A DNA stretch of 64,000 bases from JBBILO01 sp037444855. GTDB lineage: Bacteria; Patescibacteriota; Microgenomatia; UBA1406; GWC2-37-13. This document shows, one piece after another, positions 51,170-59,611 of this stretch (position 1 is the stretch's first letter; the number at the start of each line of letters is the position of its first letter). Both the position numbers and the translations under genes were made by a program. Location: assembly GCA_037444855.1 (NCBI GenBank), contig JBBILO010000003.1, forward strand, positions 1 to 64,000. The letters run 5' to 3'. The notes under the pieces were generated by a model. That model was given only the letters and a program-made list of their open reading frames with translations, had not been told where the DNA came from and did not search any database.

Positions 51170-52237
51170 ATGATTAAAATCGCTTATTTTGGTAGCCCAG
51201 ATTTTTCCGCTTACCTTTTAGAAAAAATCCTTACTGATAAAGAATTAAAACCAATGGTCAAAGTTTCTTTTGTTATCACCCAATCCGATCGCCCAGTCGG
51301 TCGAAAGCAAATCCTTACCCCAACCCCAGTGAAACAAATAGCAAAAAAATATCACATAGAAGTTTTAGAAATCGGTAATTTAAAATTGTCTTCCGAACCG
51401 GAGAATTCAAAATTTAAAATTAAAAATTTAGATTTATCTCTTGTCTATGCTTTTTCCAAAATTATCCCTAAAGATTTTCTCAGTCTGCCACGACTTGGTT
51501 TTTGGAATATCCACCCATCGCTTTTACCTCGTTTCCGCGGTCCATCACCAATTGCTTATCCATTTATTCTTGGTGAAGAAAAGACCGGAGTTACCATCAT
51601 TCAAATGGACGAAAAAATCGATCATGGACCAATTATCGCTCAAAAAAGTTTAACAATAAAAAATGACGATTATAGGACTGATCTAGAAATAAAACTCACC
51701 GACCTCGCCCTTGATCTTTTCAAACAAACTATAAAAAAAATATGGAACGCATACGAGACGATCGTCTCTTATAAGTACCCAGTTACACCTCAAAATCACT
51801 CTTTTGCTACTTATACCCGATTGTTAAAAAAAGATGACGGCTTTATCCCCTTTTCTATTTTGAAAAAAGTTTTAAATAACCAGCCGCTTAATTTTGAAGA
51901 ACTACCACTAGTGGTTCAGGAATATTTAAATAAATATCCAAGAGAAAAACTGAAATTTATCAAAAAATTTTTTCAACATAAACAAATGTTTCATGTTTCA
52001 TGTTTCATGTTTCATCTCTTTCGCGGTCTCTCCCCCTGGCCTGGTCTTTGGACCACTCTTCCCAATGGCAAAAGATTAAAAATTTGTGATTTAAAATTAG
52101 AAGAAAACAAAAAATCAAACGTTCCAAGTTCCACGTTCCAAGTTCTACGTTCTAAGTTACGCATTACTCAGGTTCAGCTCGAAGGCAAAAAACCGGTTGA
52201 TTTTGAGACTTTCAATCGTGCCTATAAAGTCTTCTAA
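51170..52237 (+). CDS. fmt: Methionyl-tRNA formyltransferase with repeat-derived loops
   Basis: Formylates initiator Met-tRNA. IKIAYFGSPDFSAYLLEKIL, FVITQSDRPVGRKQILTPTP, NIHPSLLPRFRGPSPIAYPF (catalytic Asn-His) and GVTIIQMDEKIDHGPIIAQ are diagnostic. Three loops are repeat-derived: SEPENSKFKIKNLDL, the HVSCFMFHLF segment from ATGTTTCATGTTTC units (51985-52015), and NVPSSTFQVLRSKLRITQ from GTTCCAAGTTCCACG units (52110-52160). Start ATG 51170; upstream codons are quasi-repeat. Confidence 0.94.
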   Translation: MIKIAYFGSPDFSAYLLEKILTDKELKPMVKVSFVITQSDRPVGRKQILTPTPVKQIAKKYHIEVLEIGNLKLSSEPENSKFKIKNLDLSLVYAFSKIIPKDFLSLPRLGFWNIHPSLLPRFRGPSPIAYPFILGEEKTGVTIIQMDEKIDHGPIIAQKSLTIKNDDYRTDLEIKLTDLALDLFKQTIKKIWNAYETIVSYKYPVTPQNHSFATYTRLLKKDDGFIPFSILKKVLNNQPLNFEELPLVVQEYLNKYPREKLKFIKKFFQHKQMFHVSCFMFHLFRGLSPWPGLWTTLPNGKRLKICDLKLEENKKSNVPSSTFQVLRSKLRITQVQLEGKKPVDFETFNRAYKVF

Positions 52238-52500
52238 TATCTAGAGTAGTAAGTATAAAGTAGAAAGTATTAAGTATTAAAAAATTTTTATTCCTTCGTT
52301 CTTTCTCTAATTCCTTCTCAGTTTCTTATCATCGCGTTGACCTTTCTGTCATTCCCGCGTAGGCGGAAATTTTTGTTCCCAAAAATTCATCATTTGACCA
52401 TCTTGCAGACCTAACAGATTTGTAGAAATCAATTTTATTAGACCCTATCAATCCCTGTTAAACCTCGCAGGTTTGAAAAATAAAATTAAAAGGCAAAATT
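52238..52500. repeat. Mixed dispersed repeats
   Basis: AAGTATAAAGTAGAAAGTAT units (same family as the S23 copy 3 arms), TGTCATTCCCGCGTAGGCGG, GCAGACCTAACAGATTTG and AACCTCGCAGGTTTG. No gene. Confidence 0.55.
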
Positions 52501-52521
52501 CGTTATAATTAATTTATTCTT

Positions 52522-52641
52522 ATGAAAAAAAGTTTTAAATCACTCTGGCAAAAATTAAAAGAGTTCCTTAAAGAGGGTTTGTCAACTAAACATCTCAAAG
52601 AAGCTCTTAATGATTTTCTTCCTTGTTGCGAAAAAAAGTAA
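52522..52641 (+). CDS. Small hypothetical protein, 39 residues
   Basis: Reads MKKSFKSLWQKLKEFLKEGL and ends FLPCCEKK. Basic amphipathic helix with a terminal Cys pair. TATAAT stands 12 nt upstream of the ATG. Convergent with the small gene on the other strand. No homologue recognised; may be a real small protein. Confidence 0.4.
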   Translation: MKKSFKSLWQKLKEFLKEGLSTKHLKEALNDFLPCCEKK

Positions 52642-52779
52642 TTATTTCTTACCGATACCAAACAAACCAAAAAAAGCAACGACTAAAATCTTAAGATTAT
52701 TAATCACATCATACCCTCGCAACAATTCCTTCCACGCCTGACCAACAGTTTTTTGCCTTGGTTTTCTTTCTTCTTCCAT
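52642..52779 (-). CDS. Small membrane-active protein, 45 residues
   Basis: Reads MEEERKPRQKTVGQAWKELL, then a hydrophobic helix (LKILVVAFFGLFGIG). It starts one base after the stop of the carbonic-anhydrase-like gene, so it is most likely translated from the same mRNA. Function unknown. Confidence 0.55.
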   Translation of the reverse strand: MEEERKPRQKTVGQAWKELLRGYDVINNLKILVVAFFGLFGIGKK

Positions 52780-52780
52780 T

Positions 52781-53530
52781 TTATCGGTGAATTAAAATCG
52801 GCAATCTTTGCTTACCCTTTCCTTCAACCAAAACCATCTCGGTTGCCACATATAAACCTAAAGATAACAACTTCGCTTTTTCAATATCAATCCCTAATTC
52901 TTGCGCCACCTTCAAAACATACCATAGATCTAAATTAAATGCTTGATGGTCTTGATTGCTATCAACGTCTAAAGTTGTTCCATCTTCTAAATTAACCACC
53001 GCTGCCTGTTCTTGATGTTCGCCCTCCAAAACCTGAATCTCACCACCTAAACTTTCTCCTAAAGAAATAATTTTTTCGCCTGAAGGAATTTCTGTTAAAT
53101 TTCTTTTCCCAACTTCTTGAATTATTTGTTCCCATAGATTTTTACTTTCACCTAAACGAGAATCGACCGAAGTTAAAATTCCCCAAATCTCATCTTTTTC
53201 TTCTTTTAAAGTAGTAATAATTTTTTGATGATGATCAGCAAAACCACAACCAGCGTTTTCCCCATAACCATGGGTATCGCGATGAAAACCAATGGGATAT
53301 TGCAAATTTTTTAAATCGGAAACTGCTTGCTCAAAAACCTGATTAAAATATCCTCCATTTAAGAGCCAACGTAAAGCAACGAAATGAAAACTACCGCCTA
53401 ATGCTTGAGGATAAGGACCTTCTGTTTTTCTTTCACCAACTCGCCCATCAACACAAAAAGGCGGAGTTATAGATGAATCAACTTTGACATAAGGTAAAAT
53501 ATCAATGATATTAAATGGTTTTTGACTCAT
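52781..53530 (-). CDS. Carbonic-anhydrase-like metalloprotein (predicted)
   Basis: 249 residues. PFCVDGRVG gives the CxDxR motif and HGYGENAGCGFADHH gives a later H...CG, the zinc ligand order of beta- and zeta-class carbonic anhydrases; PQALGGSFHFVALRWLLN recalls the region after CxDxR. The rest diverges, so the reaction is not certain. TATAAT lies exactly 6 nt before the ATG. Confidence 0.6.
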   Translation of the reverse strand: MSQKPFNIIDILPYVKVDSSITPPFCVDGRVGERKTEGPYPQALGGSFHFVALRWLLNGGYFNQVFEQAVSDLKNLQYPIGFHRDTHGYGENAGCGFADHHQKIITTLKEEKDEIWGILTSVDSRLGESKNLWEQIIQEVGKRNLTEIPSGEKIISLGESLGGEIQVLEGEHQEQAAVVNLEDGTTLDVDSNQDHQAFNLDLWYVLKVAQELGIDIEKAKLLSLGLYVATEMVLVEGKGKQRLPILIHR

Positions 53531-53551
53531 TGTATGATTATATTACAAATT

Positions 53552-54223
53552 TCAAAAAACAAAAACCTGACCAAAGGGTGCTTTATCCCACGCTAAATTA
53601 TCTGAAAATCGATTAGATGATAGACAAATTAACTTTTGATTTCTTCCTTGCCATAATTGATAATAATCTTTGCTTTCTTCAAAATAATTAAAACCATAGA
53701 CCTTTGTCTCTTTAATCAAAGCGAAATTTAAGCCTCGAATTTTTTCACTATTATTTTTTATAATAAAATAACTCTTTTCAATCGCCGTCTCAATTTTTTT
53801 TACTTTTTGTTTTAGCAATAAAATTAGAGAAAAAATTTTTTGCGCCCCCAGATCACCCTCTAAATTGAAATTTATTTTTATCTTAGAAACTAACCCATTG
53901 AAAACAAATAGAAAGTCTTCTTTATAAAAAGGCTGATTAAATTCGAGGTTGTTTTTATGATGAGAAAAACTAGCGCTTCGGGCATGAAAAATCGCCAGAT
54001 TTGTCTGATAATCAAACTGAGAAAATTGTCTCACCTCTTCCCATATCGGTTTTATTGATTTGCGGATCTTCCATCGATTATTATTAAGCCAAGCCACTCC
54101 CCAACCATCCTCTTGCATATCTTCTTCTGGGGTAGGATGATTTTTGGCAAGATGAGCAAATTTTATCAACCAAGGCTCTAGGGAAAAAAAATTTTTTGAT
54201 TTAACAATTAAAAAACGACACAT
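53552..54223 (-). CDS. Class II glutamine amidotransferase (YafJ/EgtC-like)
   Basis: Ntn-type glutaminase: Cys2 is the nucleophile after Met removal (MCRFLI), with EDGWGVAW, IFHARSAS, NQPFYK and FVFNGLVS typical of the family. 223 residues, only the glutaminase domain. It starts 9 nt after lysJ, so it is probably part of the lysine operon; it might supply ammonia to an unknown partner. Confidence 0.88.
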   Translation of the reverse strand: MCRFLIVKSKNFFSLEPWLIKFAHLAKNHPTPEEDMQEDGWGVAWLNNNRWKIRKSIKPIWEEVRQFSQFDYQTNLAIFHARSASFSHHKNNLEFNQPFYKEDFLFVFNGLVSKIKINFNLEGDLGAQKIFSLILLLKQKVKKIETAIEKSYFIIKNNSEKIRGLNFALIKETKVYGFNYFEESKDYYQLWQGRNQKLICLSSNRFSDNLAWDKAPFGQVFVF

Positions 54224-54232
54224 TTTTTCGCT

Positions 54233-55402
54233 TCAAAATAAATTTATCACCTGCTCAAAGAGATTACTGGCCTTTTCAAGCTGTTGACGAGAGATAATTA
54301 AGGGTGGTAAAAATCTTATCACATTTTCTCGGGAAGGCAAAGCGATTACTCCATGATCTTGCAACCGTTTGAGAATTTCGTTCCTTTTTTCTTTTACCTC
54401 AACAGCAACCATTAAACCTTTACCTCTCACCTCAACAATATTTCGATGAGTAATTTTTTTTAACCTTTGAAGAAAAAAAAGTCCTTTGGCTTGAACTTCC
54501 GCCAGAAATTTATCTGTTAAAACTTGAAGCACCGCCATGATCCCAGCACCCACTAATGGATGACCACCAAAAGTGGAGGTATGAAAAAGACGAGGAATCT
54601 TTTTTGCCCATTCCTCTTTAACCAAAACTGCTCCAACTGGTAATCCACCGGCTAATCCTTTTCCTAAAAGAATCATCTCTGGCCTTAAATTTTGATATCC
54701 TTCTTTCGCTAAAAATTTTCCTGTTCGTCCCACACCTGTTTGTATCTCGTCAACCACCACGAGAATTTTTCTTTTTTGACCAATTTTTTGAAGTTCATCA
54801 ACAAATTCATTTGATATCACTTTTACTCCTCCTTCACCTTGAATTAACTCAATAAAAACTGCCGCCACATCCTCGGCCAGTTTTTTTTCAAGACTCTCTA
54901 TTTTTTTTTGATCAATTCGAATTACATAATTTAATAAATTCCTTGGAATACCTGTTTGATAATGATGGTTATCGGTTAAAGCCAAAGCGCCAAGAGTTTT
55001 GCCATGATAACTATTGACTAATGCAGCAATCTTCTTTCTTTTTGTTAAAAAAAAAGAAAATTTTATCGCCACTTCAACGGCTTCCGAACCCGAATTGACA
55101 AAAAATACCTTATATCCTCCGCCAATTTTTTCAATTAATTTTTTTCCCGCTTCAAGGACGACTTTATTGGTAAATGAACCATGAAGGTTGGTCAACTGCT
55201 TAAGTTGGGAACTAATTTTCTCAATCAACTTCGGATGTCCATGACCAAGGATATTAACCCCATAATTACTTCCTAAATCAAGATATTTCTTTCCTTGACG
55301 ATCAAAAAGATATACTCCTCTTCCCCGATCAATGACTAATTTTCGATTGGGATAAAGATCAACAAAATAAATATTTTTTGACAATAAATCTTTTTCCATC
55401 AA
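54233..55402 (-). CDS. lysJ: LysW-gamma-lysine aminotransferase
   Basis: Class III PLP aminotransferase of the acetylornithine/LysJ group: FVNSGSEAVEVAIKFSF, NSYHGKTLGALALT, VVDEIQTGVGRTGKFLA, and the PLP lysine in MILLGKGLAGGLPVGAVL. The lysW-X-Y-Z neighbours suggest it acts on LysW-bound aminoadipate semialdehyde, not free acetylornithine. Either ATG at the start (MMEK) is possible. Gap of 10 nt after lysZ. Confidence 0.92.
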   Translation of the reverse strand: MMEKDLLSKNIYFVDLYPNRKLVIDRGRGVYLFDRQGKKYLDLGSNYGVNILGHGHPKLIEKISSQLKQLTNLHGSFTNKVVLEAGKKLIEKIGGGYKVFFVNSGSEAVEVAIKFSFFLTKRKKIAALVNSYHGKTLGALALTDNHHYQTGIPRNLLNYVIRIDQKKIESLEKKLAEDVAAVFIELIQGEGGVKVISNEFVDELQKIGQKRKILVVVDEIQTGVGRTGKFLAKEGYQNLRPEMILLGKGLAGGLPVGAVLVKEEWAKKIPRLFHTSTFGGHPLVGAGIMAVLQVLTDKFLAEVQAKGLFFLQRLKKITHRNIVEVRGKGLMVAVEVKEKRNEILKRLQDHGVIALPSRENVIRFLPPLIISRQQLEKASNLFEQVINLF

Positions 55403-55412
55403 CCTTGAAAAA

Positions 55413-56225
55413 TTAACTGATAATTGTTCCCTCTCCCTTGATTAACAATCTCCTAATCGGCTCTCTCACTCGACCATCACCCAAATAAATTCTTTCTAAT
55501 CCAAGCTCAAAGTACTTTTTAGCATAAATAATTTTCTTTTTCATCGTTCCAAAAGCAAAATTAGAATACTCATCTAATTTTTTTTTATCGATTCTTTTAA
55601 TCAATGAGTCTGGATCATTGGGATTTTTTAAAAATCCCTTTTCTCCAATAAGATAAATAAGGGTTTTTGGTTGAAATTCTTTGATAAGGAAAAGGAGGAT
55701 GGCGTCATTGTCAACATTTAAAATCTCTCCCTCAATTGAAATTGCCGGTGAGGTGATTACCGGTAAATATCCATGATTGATTAATGTTTTTAGCAAATTA
55801 AGATTCAACGAAATAATTTTTCCGCTCTTGTCACCAGGAATTAGTTTGATTTTTCTTCCAATTTTTTGAAAAAGATGTTTTTTGCGCTCAGCTAAAACTA
55901 AACTGCCATCAACACCTGATAAACCAATCGCTCGAGGAACTCCGTTTTTGATCAATTGAGCAACTAATTTTTTGTTGACTAAACCAGCGTAGGCCATAAG
56001 AAAAACGTCCATAAAAGTATCATCTGAATAGTAACTCTCCACACCTGAGGAAGAGATAATTTTTTTAATTTCCACCTTCAATTGGGCTGCCAAATGATTC
56101 CGGTATTGACTGGCGCCATGGACAACAATCAAACGACCGTTTTTTTCATCCCAAAGCTTTTTAATATCGCAAGCGACATAATCAAGACGATTTTTTTTAT
56201 CTCCGCCAACTTTAATGATAATCAT
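55413..56225 (-). CDS. lysZ: [LysW]-aminoadipate kinase
   Basis: Amino-acid kinase family: MIIIKVGGDKKN, IVVHGASQYRN, VPRAIGLSGVDGSLVLAERK, and INHGYLPVITSPAI with LNVDNDA. Phosphorylates the side-chain carboxyl of LysW-bound 2-aminoadipate (or glutamate). Start at 56225 gives the usual N-terminal lysine strand; it overlaps the preceding gene by 14 nt. Confidence 0.92.
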   Translation of the reverse strand: MIIIKVGGDKKNRLDYVACDIKKLWDEKNGRLIVVHGASQYRNHLAAQLKVEIKKIISSSGVESYYSDDTFMDVFLMAYAGLVNKKLVAQLIKNGVPRAIGLSGVDGSLVLAERKKHLFQKIGRKIKLIPGDKSGKIISLNLNLLKTLINHGYLPVITSPAISIEGEILNVDNDAILLFLIKEFQPKTLIYLIGEKGFLKNPNDPDSLIKRIDKKKLDEYSNFAFGTMKKKIIYAKKYFELGLERIYLGDGRVREPIRRLLIKGEGTIIS

Positions 56226-57390
56226 AGTGATTTTTTCTTGGTAAATACTGATCGGCAATTTTTATCAATAACTCTTCAGGAGTTTGATTGCTTTTTGGCA
56301 ACACTTCTTTAAATATTTTGGTGATTTTTTTTGCTTGATCAAAGGAAATTTGATAATTAAGAATTTGGTTTAAAAAATAATGAATAAAATGAGAACCGCT
56401 AAGATAAGAGGGTAATAGACTTTTTTCCTTAACACCAAATATCTCCCAGGGTATTCCTTCATAAAGATTCTTGTTTTTTAAGACCGCGTTTTGATGAACT
56501 CCAGCGATATGAGTTCGAATGCTTTTTGAAATTGACTCACCATAAGGAATGTCAAACTTTAAAATCTCTTTCATTAGTTGATTAACTTGAAAACAGCGTT
56601 CGAGATTAAATTTTTTTATCAAAAATCGCTTCTCTAAATAAAGATTGACCAGCAAATTCCCTAAAGAGGTGATTCCATTGCGCTCACCGATACCCCAAAT
56701 TGTTGTGTCAACTAAATTAGCACCGGCGTCGATCGCGGCTAAAGCATTAATTAACGATAACCCCCGATCGTTATGGAAATGAACTTCAAGCAATTTTGAT
56801 CGGTACCTTTTTTTAAACCATTTGATTCTTTTTTTAACTAAGAGAGGTGTGGCCAAGCCAACAGTATCGGGCAAACCAAAACAATCAACATATTTGGCAA
56901 TTTGATCAAAAACATTTTTTATCGATGAAATTTCGGTCCGAAAGGCGTCTTCACAGCTAAATCTTAGATATAATCGAGAAAAACTCTCTCTCAGTGATGA
57001 AATTATCTTTTTCGCCTCTTTGACTAAATCAAAAACAGGTCGTGAATATTGGGTTTTTCCTAACGAGGAAAGATTAAGATAAAGATGCAAACCGTCAAAA
57101 CCTTCTTGCAAAGCACAATCAATATCAACTCGAGAAAGGCGACAATGGGCATAAAATTTAACTTCCGGAGAAAGACTTTTGGCAAATTTTTTGATTTCTA
57201 AAAAATCATCTCTTTCTTTTTCGCCAACTATCCCGGTAAAAAATTCAAATCTTCTAATCCCCAAAAAAATCATCTCTTTTATTAGAGATTTCTTCTCCTC
57301 AAGAGTAAAAAAAAATTTTTTTCTCTCAAAAAGAAGTGGAGATTGAGCCCCTTCCCTAAAAGTTGAATCAACAATATCAAAGTCACTCAT
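56212..57390 (-). CDS. Homocitrate synthase-like enzyme
   Basis: HMG-CoA-lyase-like TIM barrel: DIVDSTFREGAQSPLLF (DxTxREGxQ), FYAHCRLSRVDID, CFGLPDTVGLATP and the metal-binding LEVHFHNDRGLSLINALAAI, followed by IWGIGERNGITSLGNL. In the alpha-aminoadipate route this condenses 2-oxoglutarate with acetyl-CoA. 392 residues; its ATG overlaps the lysY stop by 4 nt. Homoaconitase and homoisocitrate dehydrogenase are not in the window. Isopropylmalate or citramalate synthase is less likely given the context. Confidence 0.82.
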   Translation of the reverse strand: MSDFDIVDSTFREGAQSPLLFERKKFFFTLEEKKSLIKEMIFLGIRRFEFFTGIVGEKERDDFLEIKKFAKSLSPEVKFYAHCRLSRVDIDCALQEGFDGLHLYLNLSSLGKTQYSRPVFDLVKEAKKIISSLRESFSRLYLRFSCEDAFRTEISSIKNVFDQIAKYVDCFGLPDTVGLATPLLVKKRIKWFKKRYRSKLLEVHFHNDRGLSLINALAAIDAGANLVDTTIWGIGERNGITSLGNLLVNLYLEKRFLIKKFNLERCFQVNQLMKEILKFDIPYGESISKSIRTHIAGVHQNAVLKNKNLYEGIPWEIFGVKEKSLLPSYLSGSHFIHYFLNQILNYQISFDQAKKITKIFKEVLPKSNQTPEELLIKIADQYLPRKNHYDYH

Positions 57391-58178
57391 ATTGGATGAA
57401 GTCCAGGAAATTCTAATCCTAAATCTTCTCTCAGTCCAAAAACCAAATTTAAACACTGAATTGCTTGACCCGCGGTTCCTTTAACTAAATTATCGATGGC
57501 GCCAATTAAAACTAACCTCTGACTTCTCTGGTCAATCTCAAATCCAATATCACAATAATTAGAGCCGAAAAGAATCTTTGGTTCTGGATAGCGATAAAGA
57601 CCTTTTTCTTGCTTTACTAATCTCACAAAAATATTCTCTTGGGTAAATTTTCGATAAGCTCGCCAAATATCTTTTTCTTCAACTTTTTCTTTTAAAAAAC
57701 AATGAATTGTGACCAATATTCCTCTTACCATTTCAATCGCTGTTGCTGAAATATCAACTCTGAATGAAGAATCAAATTTTTTTAACACCATCTCAATCTC
57801 AGCTGTGTGACGATGACCAGAGGGAGAATAAGAACGAACAGCGCCGGCTCGTTCTGGATGATGAGTTGCTAATGAAAAGTTTTTGCCACTTTGAGAACTA
57901 CTCATTTTGGCATCGATAATAATTGGCGAAGGATAAATCAGTTTATTTTTTACTGCCGGAAAAAGAGTCAAAATAGAAACAGTTGCTTCACAACCAGGAA
58001 TAGCAATATATTTTGCTTTTTTTATTTTTTCGCGGTAAACCTCTGGTAAACCATAAACAAATTTTTTTAATAAAGCACCCTTGAGGTGATTTGTTTTATA
58101 CCATTTTTGCCACTCATCTTCATTTTCTAATCGAAAATCAGCGCCTAAGTCGATTAACACCCGCCCAAAATCTTTCAC
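57387..58178 (-). CDS. lysY: LysY/ArgC-type reductase, C-terminal part after an in-frame TAA
   Basis: N-acetyl-glutamyl/LysW-aminoadipyl phosphate reductase: VLIDLGADFRLENEDEWQKW, VYGLPEVYREKIKKAKYIAI PGCEAT with the catalytic Cys, and SPSGHRHTAEIEM. It can restart at GTG 58178 but has no ribosome-binding site. It is in the same frame as the N-terminal part, separated only by the TAA at 58191-58193. Counting the stop as one residue gives a distance between ALP and LxADF similar to intact homologues. Confidence 0.88.
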   Translation of the reverse strand: MKDFGRVLIDLGADFRLENEDEWQKWYKTNHLKGALLKKFVYGLPEVYREKIKKAKYIAIPGCEATVSILTLFPAVKNKLIYPSPIIIDAKMSSSQSGKNFSLATHHPERAGAVRSYSPSGHRHTAEIEMVLKKFDSSFRVDISATAIEMVRGILVTIHCFLKEKVEEKDIWRAYRKFTQENIFVRLVKQEKGLYRYPEPKILFGSNYCDIGFEIDQRSQRLVLIGAIDNLVKGTAGQAIQCLNLVFGLREDLGLEFPGLHPI

Positions 58179-58180
58179 TT

Positions 58181-58205
58181 GATCGATTAATTAAATTAAT
58201 CGATC
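58181..58205. repeat. Perfect palindrome at the lysY stop codon
   Basis: Arms GATCGATTAATT and AATTAATCGATC (12 bp, perfect) around a single A. The in-frame TAA of lysY sits at the centre. Confidence 0.85.
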
Positions 58206-58433
58206 AATGGGTAAAGCAAAAAACACAACGTCAACCTTCTTTTTTACTTCATTTAAAGAGATAAACTTTAAGTCATTCTTCACTCTTAAATTAGGATGAA
58301 TAAAACCGATTGGTATTTTTTGATATTTTTCGCTAGTGACAAATTCAACCTTTACTTTGGGATGAAAAAAAAGAAGGCGTAAAAGTTCACCTCCAGCATA
58401 ACCTGAACCACCAATAATTCCCACAGTAATCAT
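58191..58433 (-). CDS. lysY: LysY/ArgC-type reductase, N-terminal part
   Basis: NADPH-binding Rossmann start: VGIIGGSGYAGGELLRLL, then VDVVFFALPIDRLI and the TAA. ATG overlaps the lysX stop by 4 nt. With 57387-58178 it forms one interrupted gene. A point mutation, a sequencing error, readthrough or a split enzyme are all possible. Confidence 0.88.
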   Translation of the reverse strand: MITVGIIGGSGYAGGELLRLLFFHPKVKVEFVTSEKYQKIPIGFIHPNLRVKNDLKFISLNEVKKKVDVVFFALPIDRLI

Positions 58434-59299
58434 GGCTTCGATGAACTATTAGTATTGCTTGCTTGGTTAAGGCAATATCTCACTATCTCACTTGAAATAC
58501 TAACACCAGTGGGTGCCTCTGAGTTTTTAAATTCCATCGTATGATTAATCTCATTAATTAAATAACCATCTTTTGTCTCAAAAACATCCATCGCTAATAT
58601 CCCCCCACCAACCGCTAAAGCGGCTTTTTGGCAGATATTGATTAATTCTTGATTCAAAGGACAGTTGCTTGCTTTTCCTCCACGGGCAGTATTGGTAATC
58701 CAATGGCCAGATTGACGATAGATAGCACAAATTACCTCATCGCCAATGACAAATACTCGAATATCTTTCCCGTTTTTTTCAATAAATTTTTGCAGATAAA
58801 GAGCTTTATGATATGGTGCCGCTAGGGAAAACTTGTGTTCGACAATTGCCTCAAGTGTCTCCTCATCATTCACTTTAGCCATTAATCTTCCCCAAGAACC
58901 AAGAGGTGATTTAATCACTACTGGATAACCACCAAGAACCTCAACCGCCTTTTTAGCTTCCTCTAAAGAAAAAACCATCATAAAATCAACCGTCGGTACT
59001 TGATTTTTCTTAAGAAGAAGGGAGGTGACGAATTTATCTTCACAATTTTGAACTACTTGAGAGGAGTTGACGACTTTTACCCCAATTGATTCAAGAAAAA
59101 AGGTGGTATATCTCCCAAAAGTATTTGAAAGACATCGATTAAGAGCGATATCAAAATCAATATGAAATTGATTTTGATCAAGGATTAATTTCGTCACCTG
59201 ATAAAGGCGAATCTCAACCCCTAGTTTTTTACTTGCATTAATAATCAATTTCTCATCTAAACGCAATAAATTGTAAAATAACCCTAATTTGATTTTCAT
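58430..59299 (-). CDS. lysX: [LysW]-2-aminoadipate ligase (LysX/ArgX family)
   Basis: ATP-grasp RimK-like ligase that attaches aminoadipate or glutamate to the C-terminal Glu of LysW. VIKSPLGSWGRLMAKV is the grasp loop, ITNTARGGKASNC the family substrate loop, and LINEINHTMEFKNSEAPTGV the metal-binding end. Length 289, near the usual 280. Starts 28 nt after lysW. Whether it prefers aminoadipate or glutamate cannot be read with certainty. Confidence 0.93.
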   Translation of the reverse strand: MKIKLGLFYNLLRLDEKLIINASKKLGVEIRLYQVTKLILDQNQFHIDFDIALNRCLSNTFGRYTTFFLESIGVKVVNSSQVVQNCEDKFVTSLLLKKNQVPTVDFMMVFSLEEAKKAVEVLGGYPVVIKSPLGSWGRLMAKVNDEETLEAIVEHKFSLAAPYHKALYLQKFIEKNGKDIRVFVIGDEVICAIYRQSGHWITNTARGGKASNCPLNQELINICQKAALAVGGGILAMDVFETKDGYLINEINHTMEFKNSEAPTGVSISSEIVRYCLNQASNTNSSSKP

Positions 59300-59327
59300 T
59301 TTCTAAAATCAATGTTAACCAATGGTA

Positions 59328-59498
59328 TTATTCACCCCAATCCTCCTCCACCGCTGGTGCTTCCTCCAGGATAACCTCTTTTTTTCCGACTTTCTTCACC
59401 ACTAAATTTACCCCACATTCTTTACAAGTAACAATTTCCGATTCTTCTGCCTCTTTTAATTTAAACTGAAAATCACACGTTGGACAAATAGCTTTCAT
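59328..59498 (-). CDS. lysW: LysW amino-group carrier protein
   Basis: 56 residues: MKAICPTCDF and VTCKECGVNL give the zinc-ribbon CxxC pairs, followed by an acidic stretch and the C-terminal EDWGE, the invariant tail whose last Glu carries the substrate. First gene of the operon and shorter than most ORF finders report. It has a strong promoter upstream. Confidence 0.95.
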   Translation of the reverse strand: MKAICPTCDFQFKLKEAEESEIVTCKECGVNLVVKKVGKKEVILEEAPAVEEDWGE

Positions 59499-59530
59499 AT
59501 TGTTGTATCAACTAAAAAAAATAAATATCG

Positions 59531-59560
59531 ATTATAATCTTGACCGACAACTGCTGTCAA
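59531..59560 (-). promoter_or_regulatory. Promoter and possible operator of the lys operon
   Basis: On the minus strand TTGACA (59555-59560), 18 nt, TATAAT (59531-59536), both perfect. TTGAC-N11-GTCAA (59540-59560) is an inverted word over the -35 and spacer, a candidate site for the divergent ACT-domain protein. Confidence 0.65.
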
Positions 59561-59593
59561 ATTTTTTAATAAAATTGAAAATTTTTTGATCTT

Positions 59594-59611
59594 ATGTTAA
59601 ATTTTTAACAT
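59594..59611. promoter_or_regulatory. Palindrome at the start of the ACT-domain gene
   Basis: Arms ATGTTAAA and TTTAACAT around TT (8 bp, perfect), ending in the ATG of the ACT-domain gene at 59610. Candidate autoregulatory site. Confidence 0.5.

Noticed and set aside
58191..58193. Reassigned stop codon (TAA read as an amino acid)
   Set aside because: TAA ends many intact genes here, and TGA also acts as a normal stop in several genes, so no recoding is supported. A single-site readthrough is not excluded.
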